35,623 nucleotides of DNA, from positions 1-35,623 of the forward strand of contig DUCS01000013.1 in the NCBI GenBank assembly GCA_012959695.1, in the 5' to 3' direction. This stretch comes from Cycloclasticus sp. (GTDB taxonomy: Bacteria > Pseudomonadota > Gammaproteobacteria > Methylococcales > Cycloclasticaceae). The notes under the pieces are model-generated. The model worked only from the letters and a program-made list of their open reading frames with translations. It searched no databases and had not been told where the DNA came from. Numbering within the stretch: the stretch's first letter is position 1; each line of letters opens with the position of its first letter. This document shows positions 26,243 to 35,081 of the stretch, piece by piece. The translations under genes and the position numbers were made by a program.

Positions 26243-26711
26243 TTAATATGGTGCGGGCAAGCGCAGTACTTTTTTTACAATATAACATAAGGCTAATTGT
26301 GGGTGAGCAGGTGGAATTCGTGGTATCAGCGATTTGCGTATATAACGCAACATGATGTTTTTTTACATAACTAAAGCCACTATGAGTCATAACAGCAGTT
26401 TCGCAGGCGTGGAAGTCAGCTTCAGCTGCAAGGTATTTGGAGGCATTAGTAGCTGCGCCGCAAGCGAGGTCATTGTCATATTGTGAAGCAGCAGACATTA
26501 ACGTTAACTAAGCGGCTTCAAGCTCGGTCCAACAGACGGCAAGAGGGTGTTGAGTGCTCTGGTTTCGACCGGTTGGGCGGTTAAAAGCAATGCGTTCTAG
26601 GCTCATGCCATGGAGAATGTATTCAAAACTGCGGCCTTCTTCACTTATACGCTCTTCAACTGGTATCTCTAAACTATCAATAAATAATTTATTTGAATCG
26701 GCGTTAGGCGC
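26243..26711 (-). pseudogene. Decayed acyl-CoA dehydrogenase (C-terminal half)
   Basis: The stretch 26190-26953 holds no intact gene. On the minus strand, residues match the C-terminal half of acyl-CoA dehydrogenases: first NADSNKLFIDSLEIPVEERI and SEEGRSFEYILHGMSLERI, then FNRPTGRNQSTQHPLAV and CWTELEAA, then KYLAAEADFHACETAVMTH and SGFSYVKKHHV. The lesions are a missing segment of roughly 25 codons after SLERI (in frame), a TAG at 26510-26508, and a 1-nt frameshift near 26340-26345. After the shift the other frame continues IPRIPPAHPQLALCYI and ends VLRLPAPY with a stop at 26245-26243, like the family's C-terminus. The N-terminal half is absent. An open frame continues to about 26771 without clear similarity. 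Confidence 0.85.
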
Positions 26712-26895
26712 ATTTTCTGTCGGCGAGTTAGCTAAGAATTTAAATGCTGGTGATAGGCTTTGTTTCGGTCACTTAAATTTTGCGACAGAGTTGGGGCTAA
26801 CAAACACAGAGCCATGTATTGGTTCTATTCACTGTCATATCAAGGTTATTAAATATTATTCATTAAAGCAGTGTGCTTTACAAACATGTGGCTGC

Positions 26896-26925
26896 TTGTT
26901 AAGTTTGCTGAAGATTCTGCATAAT
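26896..26925 (+). promoter_or_regulatory. Possible promoter for the PanE-like gene
   Basis: TTGTTA at 26896-26901 and CATAAT at 26920-26925 with 18-bp spacing lie 28 bp before the ATG at 26954. The match is by eye and untested. Confidence 0.3.
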
Positions 26926-26953
26926 TAAGGCAGGCGTACATTTAGGATAAAGA

Positions 26954-27979
26954 ATGAACTCAACATTACATATATGCATACACGGCGCAGGTGGTTTAGG
27001 GTCTGTGATTGGTGGTTATCTTGCGAATTCGGGCCATAAAGTAACGCTGATTAGTCGTAAAGCGCATGCTGATGCCGTTAATAAACACGGGTTGAATATT
27101 TTTGGTCGACTAGGCGATATGGTTATTAAGGATAATCTAACGGCAGTGACAACGCCGGATCAGGTTGTTGGGGATATTGATTATTACATTTTATTGACTA
27201 AAGCCAAGGATGCAGCGGGTGCTATCAGTGACGCATCAGCGATATCCAAACAAATTAAATGTGCGTTAACGATGCAAAATGGCGTGGGGAAAGAGTCGCT
27301 ATTGATTGATGCGTTTGGTAAAGAGCGTGTGATAGGTGGGTCGATTATTGAAGGCGCAACGTTGATTGAGCCGGGTAGGGTCAATAACCACGTAACCGCA
27401 CCAACAACCGCTTATTTTGGTGAGCTAGGCGGCGGTAGCACGCCAAGAATAGAGATGTTGGCGCAGGCGTTTACGAATGCAAATTTAAATGCAAAATCGG
27501 TAGAAGACATTGATAATGTTCTATGGGAAAAGGTGGTGCAAGTATCGGGGGCTTCTTCATGGTCTGCGAGCACATTAGGCTCTATTCCTGCGTTAGATTA
27601 TTGGGATGGTATTTCCATAAAAGAAGGTGCCGAGCACTATGTAACGATTGCTCAAGAGCTGATTAATGTATACAAAGCAATGGGCTATGAGCCGCAAGAT
27701 TATTACGCGCCGTTTTCATTTTTAAAAATGATTGATGAATCATCATTTGAAACAGCGGTACAAGCTTGTATAAAGATGGGTGTAACGATGAAGCCAAAAA
27801 CACCGGGCGTTAGAACATCTATGCACGAAGATTTAGTGAATGGCAAAGAAACAGAGGCGGATACGTTGTTCATGCCGTTGGTTCACGAAGCTAAAAAATA
27901 TAACATTGCGATACCTACATTTTTAGGCGCGTATCGGGTGATAAAAACAATTGATAGTAATTTAAATAAAAGGAATTAA
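26954..27979 (+). CDS. Ketopantoate reductase-family (PanE/ApbA-like) dehydrogenase
   Basis: A 341-residue two-domain dehydrogenase. The Rossmann motif HGAGGLGSVIGGYLANSG is at about residues 10-27, followed by VTLISR. The middle has ALTMQNGVGKESLL and VIGGSIIEGAT, as in 2-dehydropantoate 2-reductases (NxG loop). The C-terminal helical domain carries SMHEDLVNGKETEADTL, typical of the family's catalytic region. Many such paralogues sit in catabolic clusters and reduce or oxidise other 2-oxo or hydroxy acids, so a role in pantothenate synthesis is not assumed. It forms a plus-strand set with the next two genes (2 bp and 32 bp spacing). Confidence 0.82.
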   Translation: MNSTLHICIHGAGGLGSVIGGYLANSGHKVTLISRKAHADAVNKHGLNIFGRLGDMVIKDNLTAVTTPDQVVGDIDYYILLTKAKDAAGAISDASAISKQIKCALTMQNGVGKESLLIDAFGKERVIGGSIIEGATLIEPGRVNNHVTAPTTAYFGELGGGSTPRIEMLAQAFTNANLNAKSVEDIDNVLWEKVVQVSGASSWSASTLGSIPALDYWDGISIKEGAEHYVTIAQELINVYKAMGYEPQDYYAPFSFLKMIDESSFETAVQACIKMGVTMKPKTPGVRTSMHEDLVNGKETEADTLFMPLVHEAKKYNIAIPTFLGAYRVIKTIDSNLNKRN

Positions 27980-27981
27980 AA

Positions 27982-28374
27982 ATGACAATACAAACACAAA
28001 AAGACACTGTTAGAGAATTTTGTTCGGCATGGGAGCAGCTAGATACAAATAAAATTATGTCATTTATGAGTGAGGATGCTGTGTATCACAATATGCCAAT
28101 AGCGCCATTAAAAGGTCAACAGGAAATAGCTGGCTTTATTGGTGGCTTTTTTGAATTAACTGATTCGTGTGAATTTAAAATATTAAACCTTGTGGCAGAC
28201 GAACATCGGGTAGTAACGGAGCGGGTTGACACCTTTGGGATGAAAGATGGCTCTACAATTGATGCTTTACCTGTTCTAGGTATATTTGAGTTTGATGATA
28301 ATGGCAAAATTTGTGCTTGGCGTGAATATTGGGATCTACAAGATTGGATAGCCAGAGGTGGTCCTGCTTTATAA
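27982..28374 (+). CDS. Limonene-1,2-epoxide hydrolase-like (SnoaL/NTF2-fold) protein
   Basis: A 130-residue NTF2-fold protein close to limonene-1,2-epoxide hydrolase. The water-orienting residues are Y35 and N37 in YHNMP, and the catalytic R81 and D83 are in TERVDTF. The other catalytic acid, Asp in the LEH motif WRDYFD, is Glu here (E115 in AWREYWDL). The rest of the motif is intact. If active it would open an epoxide by a general acid/base mechanism. The Shine-Dalgarno AAAGGA is just upstream, 2 bp after the PanE-like stop, so co-expression is likely. Alternatively it is a non-epoxide SnoaL-type isomerase or hydrolase. Confidence 0.8.
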   Translation: MTIQTQKDTVREFCSAWEQLDTNKIMSFMSEDAVYHNMPIAPLKGQQEIAGFIGGFFELTDSCEFKILNLVADEHRVVTERVDTFGMKDGSTIDALPVLGIFEFDDNGKICAWREYWDLQDWIARGGPAL

Positions 28375-28406
28375 TGATGGAAACAGAGTAAAGAGATATA
28401 CAGACA

Positions 28407-29027
28407 ATGAAAATAGATCCTAAAACACAAGATAAATTCTTTAACGTTTTAAAGGCGGTGGTTATTCCTCGCCCGATTGCGTTTATATCATCACAATCCA
28501 AAGAGGGTGGGCTAAATTTAGCACCGTTCTCATTCTTTAATGGCGTTTGCTACGATCCACCAACGGTGAGTGTGGCGATTGCCCGTTTTGCAGGCAAGAA
28601 ACCAAAAGACAGTTTAGTTAATATTGAAGAGACTGGTGAGTTTGTCATTAATTTGGTAAATCGGGATATGGCGGAGGCAATGAATCAAACTGCTGCTGAA
28701 TACCCCGCAGATGTGAATGAGTTTGAGTTGGCTGGTTTTACGACGGCACCTTCAGAAATAGTAAAAGCACCGCGTGTTGCAGAATCTCCCGTTAGCCTTG
28801 AATGTAAATTGATTCAAGTCGTGCCCGTTAATGAAGGCAGCCAGAAAGAGTGCGGTTTAGTACTAGCAGAAGTAGTATATTGCCACATTAAAGATGGTCT
28901 GTTCGATGGGCGCTATGTGGACATGGAAGGCCTTAACCTTATTGGTCGATTGGGTGGTCACGATTACTGCGAATTAGGTGATTTCTTTAAGATGAAATTA
29001 CCGGTGTACAAGCCAAAGGGCGAATAA
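28407..29027 (+). CDS. Flavin reductase-like FMN-binding protein
   Basis: A 206-residue flavin reductase-like (split-barrel) protein. It starts with KAVVIPRPIAFISSQSKEG, followed by NLAPFSFFNGVCYDPPTVSV, the classic FMN-binding signature of this family, and KDSLVNIEETGEFVINLV. Members reduce FMN or FAD with NAD(P)H for two-component monooxygenases, or bind FMN in other reductions. No oxygenase partner is in the window, so its partner is unknown. It is convergent with the DUF2889 gene (2 bp between stops). Confidence 0.85.
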   Translation: MKIDPKTQDKFFNVLKAVVIPRPIAFISSQSKEGGLNLAPFSFFNGVCYDPPTVSVAIARFAGKKPKDSLVNIEETGEFVINLVNRDMAEAMNQTAAEYPADVNEFELAGFTTAPSEIVKAPRVAESPVSLECKLIQVVPVNEGSQKECGLVLAEVVYCHIKDGLFDGRYVDMEGLNLIGRLGGHDYCELGDFFKMKLPVYKPKGE

Positions 29028-29029
29028 GA

Positions 29030-29590
29030 CTATTCTTTATTAGTTTTATCGTTACCCGTGTAAAAAGTAGGATAAAACTGCTTAACTTGTTCGCCGTTCG
29101 TGTCCCAAGCATGGCAGCCATTAAGAAAAAATGGCTTGGGCTGAACATTTGATTGCTGCTTTTTACTCATGCTGGACATGGTCTGAAAAAGAGTTGTCGT
29201 GGCGGGGCCAAGCAAATCGGTTAAATGCGTACAACCTTGTAATCCACCGACTAATTTCTTTACGCGCATCGTCCAACCAGCAGCAATTTTTTGGCCGATT
29301 AACTTTCTGAAAATTGGGTTAATGTCTGGGCAACAAGCAAAAGGGGACTTGTCCGTAACTGATATGCAGTCACGTACGATAAATTGCTCATCAATCGTGA
29401 TGCGAATTTTCATATCATGTATGGGTTCACCCGCCTCAATACCATCTCGGTAAGTGTTATCAACGTGGTAAGTTTTAATGTCCGTTAGTCGTGCATCCAC
29501 TTCCCATAAGCCGTCATCACGTTGGTAACCATCGCAGGTAATTTGGCGAGTATGAAGGTGTTTTCTGGCAGTACTATCGGGTAATGGCAT
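29030..29590 (-). CDS. DUF2889 domain protein
   Basis: A 186-residue protein. The pattern HLHTRQITCDGYQRDDGLWE, VDARLTDIKTYHV, AGEPIHDMKIRITID, then GGLQGCTHLTDLLGPATTT matches DUF2889, a family of unknown function repeatedly found near aromatic and fatty-acid-like degradation genes. Conserved His and Cys residues (H in the HTR and IHDM motifs, C/H in GCTH) could bind a metal; this is inference. It is divergent from the copper ATPase gene and convergent with the flavin reductase gene. Confidence 0.8.
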   Translation of the reverse strand: MPLPDSTARKHLHTRQITCDGYQRDDGLWEVDARLTDIKTYHVDNTYRDGIEAGEPIHDMKIRITIDEQFIVRDCISVTDKSPFACCPDINPIFRKLIGQKIAAGWTMRVKKLVGGLQGCTHLTDLLGPATTTLFQTMSSMSKKQQSNVQPKPFFLNGCHAWDTNGEQVKQFYPTFYTGNDKTNKE

Positions 29591-29692
29591 GAGTTATCTC
29601 TTACTTAAAATAAAATGTCTCGAAATGAAACTTTCTTTAATGTTATTAGACTAATTATACTTAAAGTAGAAATCTTAAATAGGAAACCTTAC

Positions 29693-32134
29693 GTGAGTAA
29701 AGATCAAAGTTGTTGTCATTCAATCCATCCGCAAGAGGCTGAAAAGCTGACTGATCCTGTGTGTGGGATGAGCGTGAATAAAGATGCTAAGCACCATACA
29801 GAATATAACGGGCAATGGTTTGGTTTTTGTTGTGAAGGTTGCTTAACGAAATTCACTAAAGATCCTGAATTATATTTGTCCGACGAGCCGCGCCCTGAAC
29901 CCATTGCCATAGCAGGCGCTAAATATATCTGCCCTATGTGCCCGGGCATTGAAAGCGACGGCCCTGATATTTGTTCGAAATGTGGCATGGCGTTAGAGCC
30001 TGAAACCTTTGTGCCGCCCGAAACGCATACCGATTATATTTGCCCAATGCACCCTGACGTGGTTGAAGATAAGCCCGGTTCTTGCCCTATTTGTGGAATG
30101 GCGCTTGAGTCGAGAACAGTGGTATTGGAGGAAGGTAATTCTGAATTGGATGACATGTCACGCCGGTTTAACATTAGTTTAATATTTACTGTGCCGTTGT
30201 TTATTATTGCCATGTCCGAGATGGTTGTAGGCAGTTCCATATTGCAATTAGTGTCTGCGAAAACTTTGCAATGGGTGCAGTTATTGTTAGCTGCGCCGGT
30301 TGTGCTTTGGGCAGGTTGGCCATTTTTTGAACGTGCGGTGCAATCAGTTAAAAGCTGGAATTTAAATATGTTTACGCTGATTGGCTTGGGCGTGTCAGTG
30401 GCCTGGTTGTATAGCTTGGTGGCGGTTCTTGTGCCGTCAATATTCCCTCAGTCGATGTTGAGTGAGCACGGTGCCGTGGCTGTGTATTTTGAAGCAGCGG
30501 CAGTGATTATTACCTTGGTGTTACTGGGGCAGGTGTTAGAGCTAAAAGCGCGCGGCCAAACCAACAAGGCCATCCATTTATTGTTGGGCTTATCGCCCAG
30601 TACTGCAAAACGGGTGAATGCGGAGGGCGTGGAAGAGGACGTGCCGTTGGAGGATGTACAAGTAGGCGATGTGCTACGTGTGCGCCCCGGTGAGAAAGTG
30701 CCCGTGGATGGAGTGGTGTTAGACGGCAATAGCTCCATTGACGAATCAATGGTGACGGGCGAGCCCATACCGTCTGAAAAAATGGTAGGTGACGCCGTTG
30801 TAGGCGGTACAGTGAATGGCACGGGCAGCTTTACGTTAACCGCACAACGGGTGGGTGGTGAAACGTTGTTATCGCAAATCATCCAAATGGTGAGCAATGC
30901 GCAACGCAGTCGTGCGCCTATTCAGCGCGTGGCAGATGTTGTGGCATCTTGGTTTGTGCCTATTGTGGTGAGTGTATCTGTCATCACGTTTATTGCTTGG
31001 TACACATTGGCAGCGGAACATGCGCTGGCGTTAGGTGTCGTGAATGCGGTGGCGGTATTAATAATCGCGTGCCCATGCGTGTTAGGTTTAGCTACCCCTA
31101 TGTCCATTATGGTGGGAATGGGGCGCGGAGCGAGCATGGGCGTGCTGATTAAAGATGCGGAGATGCTAGAAACACTGGAAAAAGTAGACACCTTGGTGGT
31201 GGACAAAACAGGCACGCTCACGGAAGGCAAGCCAAGTGTCGTCGCCTTTGAGACGTTGGATGGTATTGATGAAAATCAAGCGCTTATTCTAGCGGCTAGC
31301 CTAGAGAAGGTTAGTGAACACCCATTGGCTGAGGCGGTTGTTCGTGCGGCACAAGAGCATGTGTTACATGATGTGATTGACTTTGATTCAACACCTGGAA
31401 AAGGCGTATTTGGTGTCGTCAATGGGCAGCATATCTTGTTAGGTAACGCCCTGTTTTTGGAAGATAAATCCATTGATATTAGTGGCTTGCTAGCCTTGCA
31501 ACAAGCACGTGAGTCTAACGCTGAAACGGCCTTATTTATGGCGATAGATGGCAAAGCAACCGGCGTTCTTTATCTAAAAGATGAGATTAAAAACTCAACG
31601 GCTGAGGCAATTCAGCAATTACACGACAGTGGCATCAAGGTGGTGATGTTAACGGGCGATCAACAAGGCGCTGCTGAACAAGTGGCGAAAAAGCTCCACA
31701 TTGATGACTATAGAGCGGGCGTATTGCCTGCTGAAAAAGCAAATGTAGTGAAAGCATTACAAGCGCAAGGCCATATCGTTGCGATGGCAGGTGATGGCGT
31801 CAATGATGCGCCGGCCTTAGCGCAAGCGAATGTAGGTATTGCCATGGGTAATGGTTCGGATATTGCGATTGAAAGCACCGGCGTGATTTTAGTAAAGGGT
31901 GATTTACGCGGCATTGTGCGCGCTCAAAAACTCAGTAAAGCGACGATGAAAAACATTCGCCAGAACCTTGTGTTTGCCTTTCTTTATAACAGTTTAGGCG
32001 TGCCGATAGCGGCGGGTGTGTTGTACCCGTTCTTTGGATTGTTACTGTCACCCATGTTAGCGGCGGCAGCGATGAGTTTAAGCTCGGTATCGGTTATTGG
32101 CAATGCGTTACGGTTGAAAAAAGTTCGCCTTTAA
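29693..32134 (+). CDS. copA: P1B-type Cu(+) ATPase with YHS and heavy-metal-binding domains
   Basis: The chosen start is the GTG at 29693, preceded by AGGAAA (29681-29686); an upstream in-frame ATG at 29615 would add 26 residues without similarity. About 813 residues. In order: a Cys-rich N-terminus; a YHS/TRASH domain (DPVCGMSVN, then FCCEGC); two heavy-metal-binding modules (YICPMCPG...[10 protein letters not shown] and [25 protein letters not shown]); eight membrane helices; [12 protein letters not shown] (C460-P-C462) in [11 protein letters not shown]; phosphorylated D504 in [21 protein letters not shown]. The final helices carry YN and MSLSS, the Cu(+) set. No classical GMxCxxC HMA domain is present. 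It exports copper or silver from the cytoplasm. Confidence 0.92.
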   Translation: MSKDQSCCHSIHPQEAEKLTDPVCGMSVNKDAKHHTEYNGQWFGFCCEGCLTKFTKDPELYLSDEPRPEPIAIAGAKYICPMCPGIESDGPDICSKCGMALEPETFVPPETHTDYICPMHPDVVEDKPGSCPICGMALESRTVVLEEGNSELDDMSRRFNISLIFTVPLFIIAMSEMVVGSSILQLVSAKTLQWVQLLLAAPVVLWAGWPFFERAVQSVKSWNLNMFTLIGLGVSVAWLYSLVAVLVPSIFPQSMLSEHGAVAVYFEAAAVIITLVLLGQVLELKARGQTNKAIHLLLGLSPSTAKRVNAEGVEEDVPLEDVQVGDVLRVRPGEKVPVDGVVLDGNSSIDESMVTGEPIPSEKMVGDAVVGGTVNGTGSFTLTAQRVGGETLLSQIIQMVSNAQRSRAPIQRVADVVASWFVPIVVSVSVITFIAWYTLAAEHALALGVVNAVAVLIIACPCVLGLATPMSIMVGMGRGASMGVLIKDAEMLETLEKVDTLVVDKTGTLTEGKPSVVAFETLDGIDENQALILAASLEKVSEHPLAEAVVRAAQEHVLHDVIDFDSTPGKGVFGVVNGQHILLGNALFLEDKSIDISGLLALQQARESNAETALFMAIDGKATGVLYLKDEIKNSTAEAIQQLHDSGIKVVMLTGDQQGAAEQVAKKLHIDDYRAGVLPAEKANVVKALQAQGHIVAMAGDGVNDAPALAQANVGIAMGNGSDIAIESTGVILVKGDLRGIVRAQKLSKATMKNIRQNLVFAFLYNSLGVPIAAGVLYPFFGLLLSPMLAAAAMSLSSVSVIGNALRLKKVRL

Positions 32135-32171
32135 TTTGTAGCAATAACGGCTTGTAAGCAGTTGGCTGATG

Positions 32172-32186
32172 GCACTAATATAGTGC
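32172..32186. repeat. Small inverted repeat just before the glnE start
   Basis: GCACTA (32172-32177) pairs with TAGTGC (32181-32186) over a 3-nt loop, ending one base before the GTG start at 32188. There is no clear Shine-Dalgarno here, so the hairpin could lower glnE translation; this is speculative. Confidence 0.35.
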
Positions 32187-32187
32187 T

Positions 32188-35046
32188 GTGAAGATACTAA
32201 TAACAGATAAAGCGATACAGTCTATCCCTACTTTGTTGCAGGACGAGGTAATGGATGTTGTTATTGCCTTATCTAGTGCTTCGGGTATAGGCGAACCTTC
32301 CTTTTCTAAAAGTCAGCAACAGGCCTTTTGCCGTGCATTAGCGTGTAGTTTATTTATCCAAAAGCAATTGCTTCGTTTCCCAACGCTTGTTGCTGAGGTA
32401 TTTGATGATAAAGGTTTATCTGGGGGCAGCAATAGTCTGACGTTAGATATTAGTTCGCTGACAGATGAAGCCACCGTTATGCGTGTTTTGCGCTTATACC
32501 GTAATCAATCGATGTTACGTATTGCCTGTCAAGATCTAGCTGGTGTAGACGTAGATACCACTTTAAAACAGTTGTCGACGCTAGCAGATGGCTTGATTAA
32601 TTGCGCGGTTGATTGGGCGTATCAAGTGATATGTCAGCGATTCGGCACACCCCGTGATGAGGTGGGTCGTGAGCAAAAACTCATGGTGATTGGCATGGGT
32701 AAGCTGGGTGCCCACGAGCTAAATTTCTCATCCGATATTGATCTTATTTTTTGTTACCCCAGCACGGGTGAAACGGATGGTTCGCGTTCCATTAGTAACG
32801 AGGAGTTTTTTACTCGCGTGTGTCGGCAAGTTGTAAAGCTGCTGGATAAACAAACAGCCGATGGTTTTGTGTTTCGTGTGGATACGCGTTTGCGGCCATT
32901 TGGCGATAGCGGCGCGCTGGTTTTAAACAGCGATGCGATGGAGCTCTATTACCAAAGCCATGCGCGTGAATGGGAGCGCTATGCGATGGTGAAAGCACGT
33001 TTGATTACAGGTAGCCCAGATGATAAAGCCAGCTTGGCGTCGATGATTCGTGCGTTCGTCTTTAGGCGCTACTTGGATTACGGCGTGTTTGATTCCATCC
33101 GTGTGATGAAGCGTCAGATTGAGGCCGAGCTTCAAAGAAAAGGCGTAGAGCATAACGTAAAGCTTGGCCCGGGCGGCATTCGAGAGATTGAATTTATCGG
33201 TCAGGCGTATCAGTTAATACGCGGTGGGCGCGATACCACGTTACAAGTGCGCGGCATTTTAGACGTGTTGGCGTTGCTGGCGGACAAGGGACATATTTCG
33301 ACCAATGCCGCAAACGAATTAACGGCTGATTACAATTATTTGCGGCGGTTGGAAAACCACCTTCAAGAAATTGATGACAAGCAAACGCATGAATTGCCCA
33401 CAAATGAGCGAGATCAGGCGCGCTTAGTATTGGCAATGAACACACGTGATTGGGCTGAACTGCTGGATAAAACGCATCAAGTGATGGCGCGAGTGCATGC
33501 GTACTTTGAGGTGTTGGTTGATTTTTCGCCCACAGACCAGACAAGCAATGCTATTGATTGGTTGAGTATTGACGAAACGGTGCTAACGCAATTGCTTGAA
33601 TCTAAAAATATCGCGGCAAGCAACGCGGTGTCGCAAGATATTATTCAATTTTGCCACAGCTACCCTGTGCGGCAGTTGCAGGAAAAAGGCAGGCAGTATT
33701 TTATGCGCTTAATGCCGCTGTTAATTGATGCGATGTTGTTGGGCGGCCAGCATGAGCGTACGCTGTCGACTTTTTTAAAGATGCTGGAGAAAATTTGTAA
33801 TCGTAGTGTGTATTTGGTGTTATTAGTTGAAAATAAATCGGTGTTTAATCAATTGATTCGGCTGGCAAAATTAAGCCCTTGGATTATTACGCAGGTGACT
33901 CAAACGCCTATTCTATTGGATGAGCTGATTGATCCGGCAAGCTTATATAACCCTCCCTCAAAAGAAGACTTGGCAGTGGAATTAAACACGATGTTAGCTG
34001 GTGTGGGCGGTGATGATATTGAGGGGCAAATGGATGCGCTGCGCTTATTTAAGCAGGTTAATGTGTTGCGTGTTGCCGCGGCGGATTTAACGGACGTTAT
34101 TCCGCTGATGGTCGTGAGCGATAAATTAACGGCGATAGCGGAAGTGATCGTCGAAAAAGTGCTTACGTTGTGTTGGCAGGCGGCATGTTTGCAATACGGT
34201 ACGCCGGTTAATGCAAACAGCAATGTGGTCAGTGGCTTTTCGGTGATAGGCTTTGGCAAGATGGGCGGTATTGAGCTGGGCTTTAGTTCTGATTTAGATG
34301 TTATCTTCTTGCATAACGATGCCGACATAGAAGAGCTAACAACGGGCGATAAAGCGATTCCCTTGAGTGAATTTTATATGCGGCTGGGGCGTAAAGTAAT
34401 CACCTTTATGACGACTAGAACCTACTTGGGTAAATTATATGAGATGGATTTACGTTTACGACCCAACGGAAATTCAGGTTTATTAGTTACCAGTGAGTCG
34501 TCGTTTAGAAACTATCAAGAAAATAAAGCATGGACATGGGAGCATCAGGCACTTATTCGTGCACGTTTTGTGGCGGGTTGCGGTGAATTGGAGGCTAAGT
34601 TTTCAGCTATTCGTGAGGCAGTATTAGCAAAACCAAGGGATGTGGCTGTGCTTAAAGATGATGTATTAGACATGCGACATAAAATGCGTACGTCGTTATT
34701 AAAAACAAAGGCAGGGTGTTTTGACTTAAAACATGGTGTTGGTGGTATTGTCGATATTGAGTTTATTGTACAATTCGGGGTTCTGGCAAATGCCAGTCAG
34801 CACAAAGTATTGTTGGCCCATACGGACAACATTCGATTACTGCTTGCCCTGCAAACCATCGGTTTTATCACCAATGCCCAGCAACAAGCATTGCAAAGCG
34901 CTTATCAAGCGTATCGGCAAGCCTCTCATCATGCGTCATTAGCTGAAGGTTTAATGATGATTGAGTCAAATTTGCTGGACGACCATATTCAATGCGTGAG
35001 CAATATATGGAATGATATTATTTTAAATAGCCCAGCGACGAAATAA
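32188..35046 (+). CDS. glnE: Bifunctional glutamine synthetase adenylyltransferase/deadenylase
   Basis: A 952-residue protein of standard GlnE length. The nucleotidyltransferase motif occurs twice: SSDIDLIF with D183 and D185 in the N-terminal (deadenylylase) half, and SSDLDVIF with D702 and D704 in the C-terminal (adenylylase) half. VIGMGKLGAHELNFSSD and VIGFGKMGGIELGFSSD show the duplication. The linker helices (RRLENHLQEIDDKQTHELP) and the C-terminal GVGGIVDIEFIVQ are conserved. It adds and removes AMP on glutamine synthetase in answer to nitrogen status signalled by PII. The start is a GTG with a small hairpin in front. ilvE follows. Confidence 0.96.
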   Translation: MKILITDKAIQSIPTLLQDEVMDVVIALSSASGIGEPSFSKSQQQAFCRALACSLFIQKQLLRFPTLVAEVFDDKGLSGGSNSLTLDISSLTDEATVMRVLRLYRNQSMLRIACQDLAGVDVDTTLKQLSTLADGLINCAVDWAYQVICQRFGTPRDEVGREQKLMVIGMGKLGAHELNFSSDIDLIFCYPSTGETDGSRSISNEEFFTRVCRQVVKLLDKQTADGFVFRVDTRLRPFGDSGALVLNSDAMELYYQSHAREWERYAMVKARLITGSPDDKASLASMIRAFVFRRYLDYGVFDSIRVMKRQIEAELQRKGVEHNVKLGPGGIREIEFIGQAYQLIRGGRDTTLQVRGILDVLALLADKGHISTNAANELTADYNYLRRLENHLQEIDDKQTHELPTNERDQARLVLAMNTRDWAELLDKTHQVMARVHAYFEVLVDFSPTDQTSNAIDWLSIDETVLTQLLESKNIAASNAVSQDIIQFCHSYPVRQLQEKGRQYFMRLMPLLIDAMLLGGQHERTLSTFLKMLEKICNRSVYLVLLVENKSVFNQLIRLAKLSPWIITQVTQTPILLDELIDPASLYNPPSKEDLAVELNTMLAGVGGDDIEGQMDALRLFKQVNVLRVAAADLTDVIPLMVVSDKLTAIAEVIVEKVLTLCWQAACLQYGTPVNANSNVVSGFSVIGFGKMGGIELGFSSDLDVIFLHNDADIEELTTGDKAIPLSEFYMRLGRKVITFMTTRTYLGKLYEMDLRLRPNGNSGLLVTSESSFRNYQENKAWTWEHQALIRARFVAGCGELEAKFSAIREAVLAKPRDVAVLKDDVLDMRHKMRTSLLKTKAGCFDLKHGVGGIVDIEFIVQFGVLANASQHKVLLAHTDNIRLLLALQTIGFITNAQQQALQSAYQAYRQASHHASLAEGLMMIESNLLDDHIQCVSNIWNDIILNSPATK

Positions 35047-35081
35047 TCGTTGGGGATAACTGAAAAACTGGGGAATTAAAT

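Noticed and set aside
26235-26498. 87-codon minus-strand open frame as an independent small gene
   Set aside because: Its residues are the continuation of the acyl-CoA dehydrogenase remnant, after the TAG and up to the frameshift, so it is part of the pseudogene.
26554-26928. Plus-strand open frame of 124 codons in the gap before the PanE-like gene
   Set aside because: Its first part is antisense to the acyl-CoA dehydrogenase remnant. The later part (LNAGDRLCFGHLNFATELG) looks faintly protein-like, but I recognise no family and there is no ribosome binding site. It could be a remnant of another gene.
29615-29692. ATG start at 29615 for the copper ATPase
   Set aside because: The GTG at 29693 has a good Shine-Dalgarno and begins right before the Cys-rich N-terminus; the upstream 26 residues look like leader DNA.
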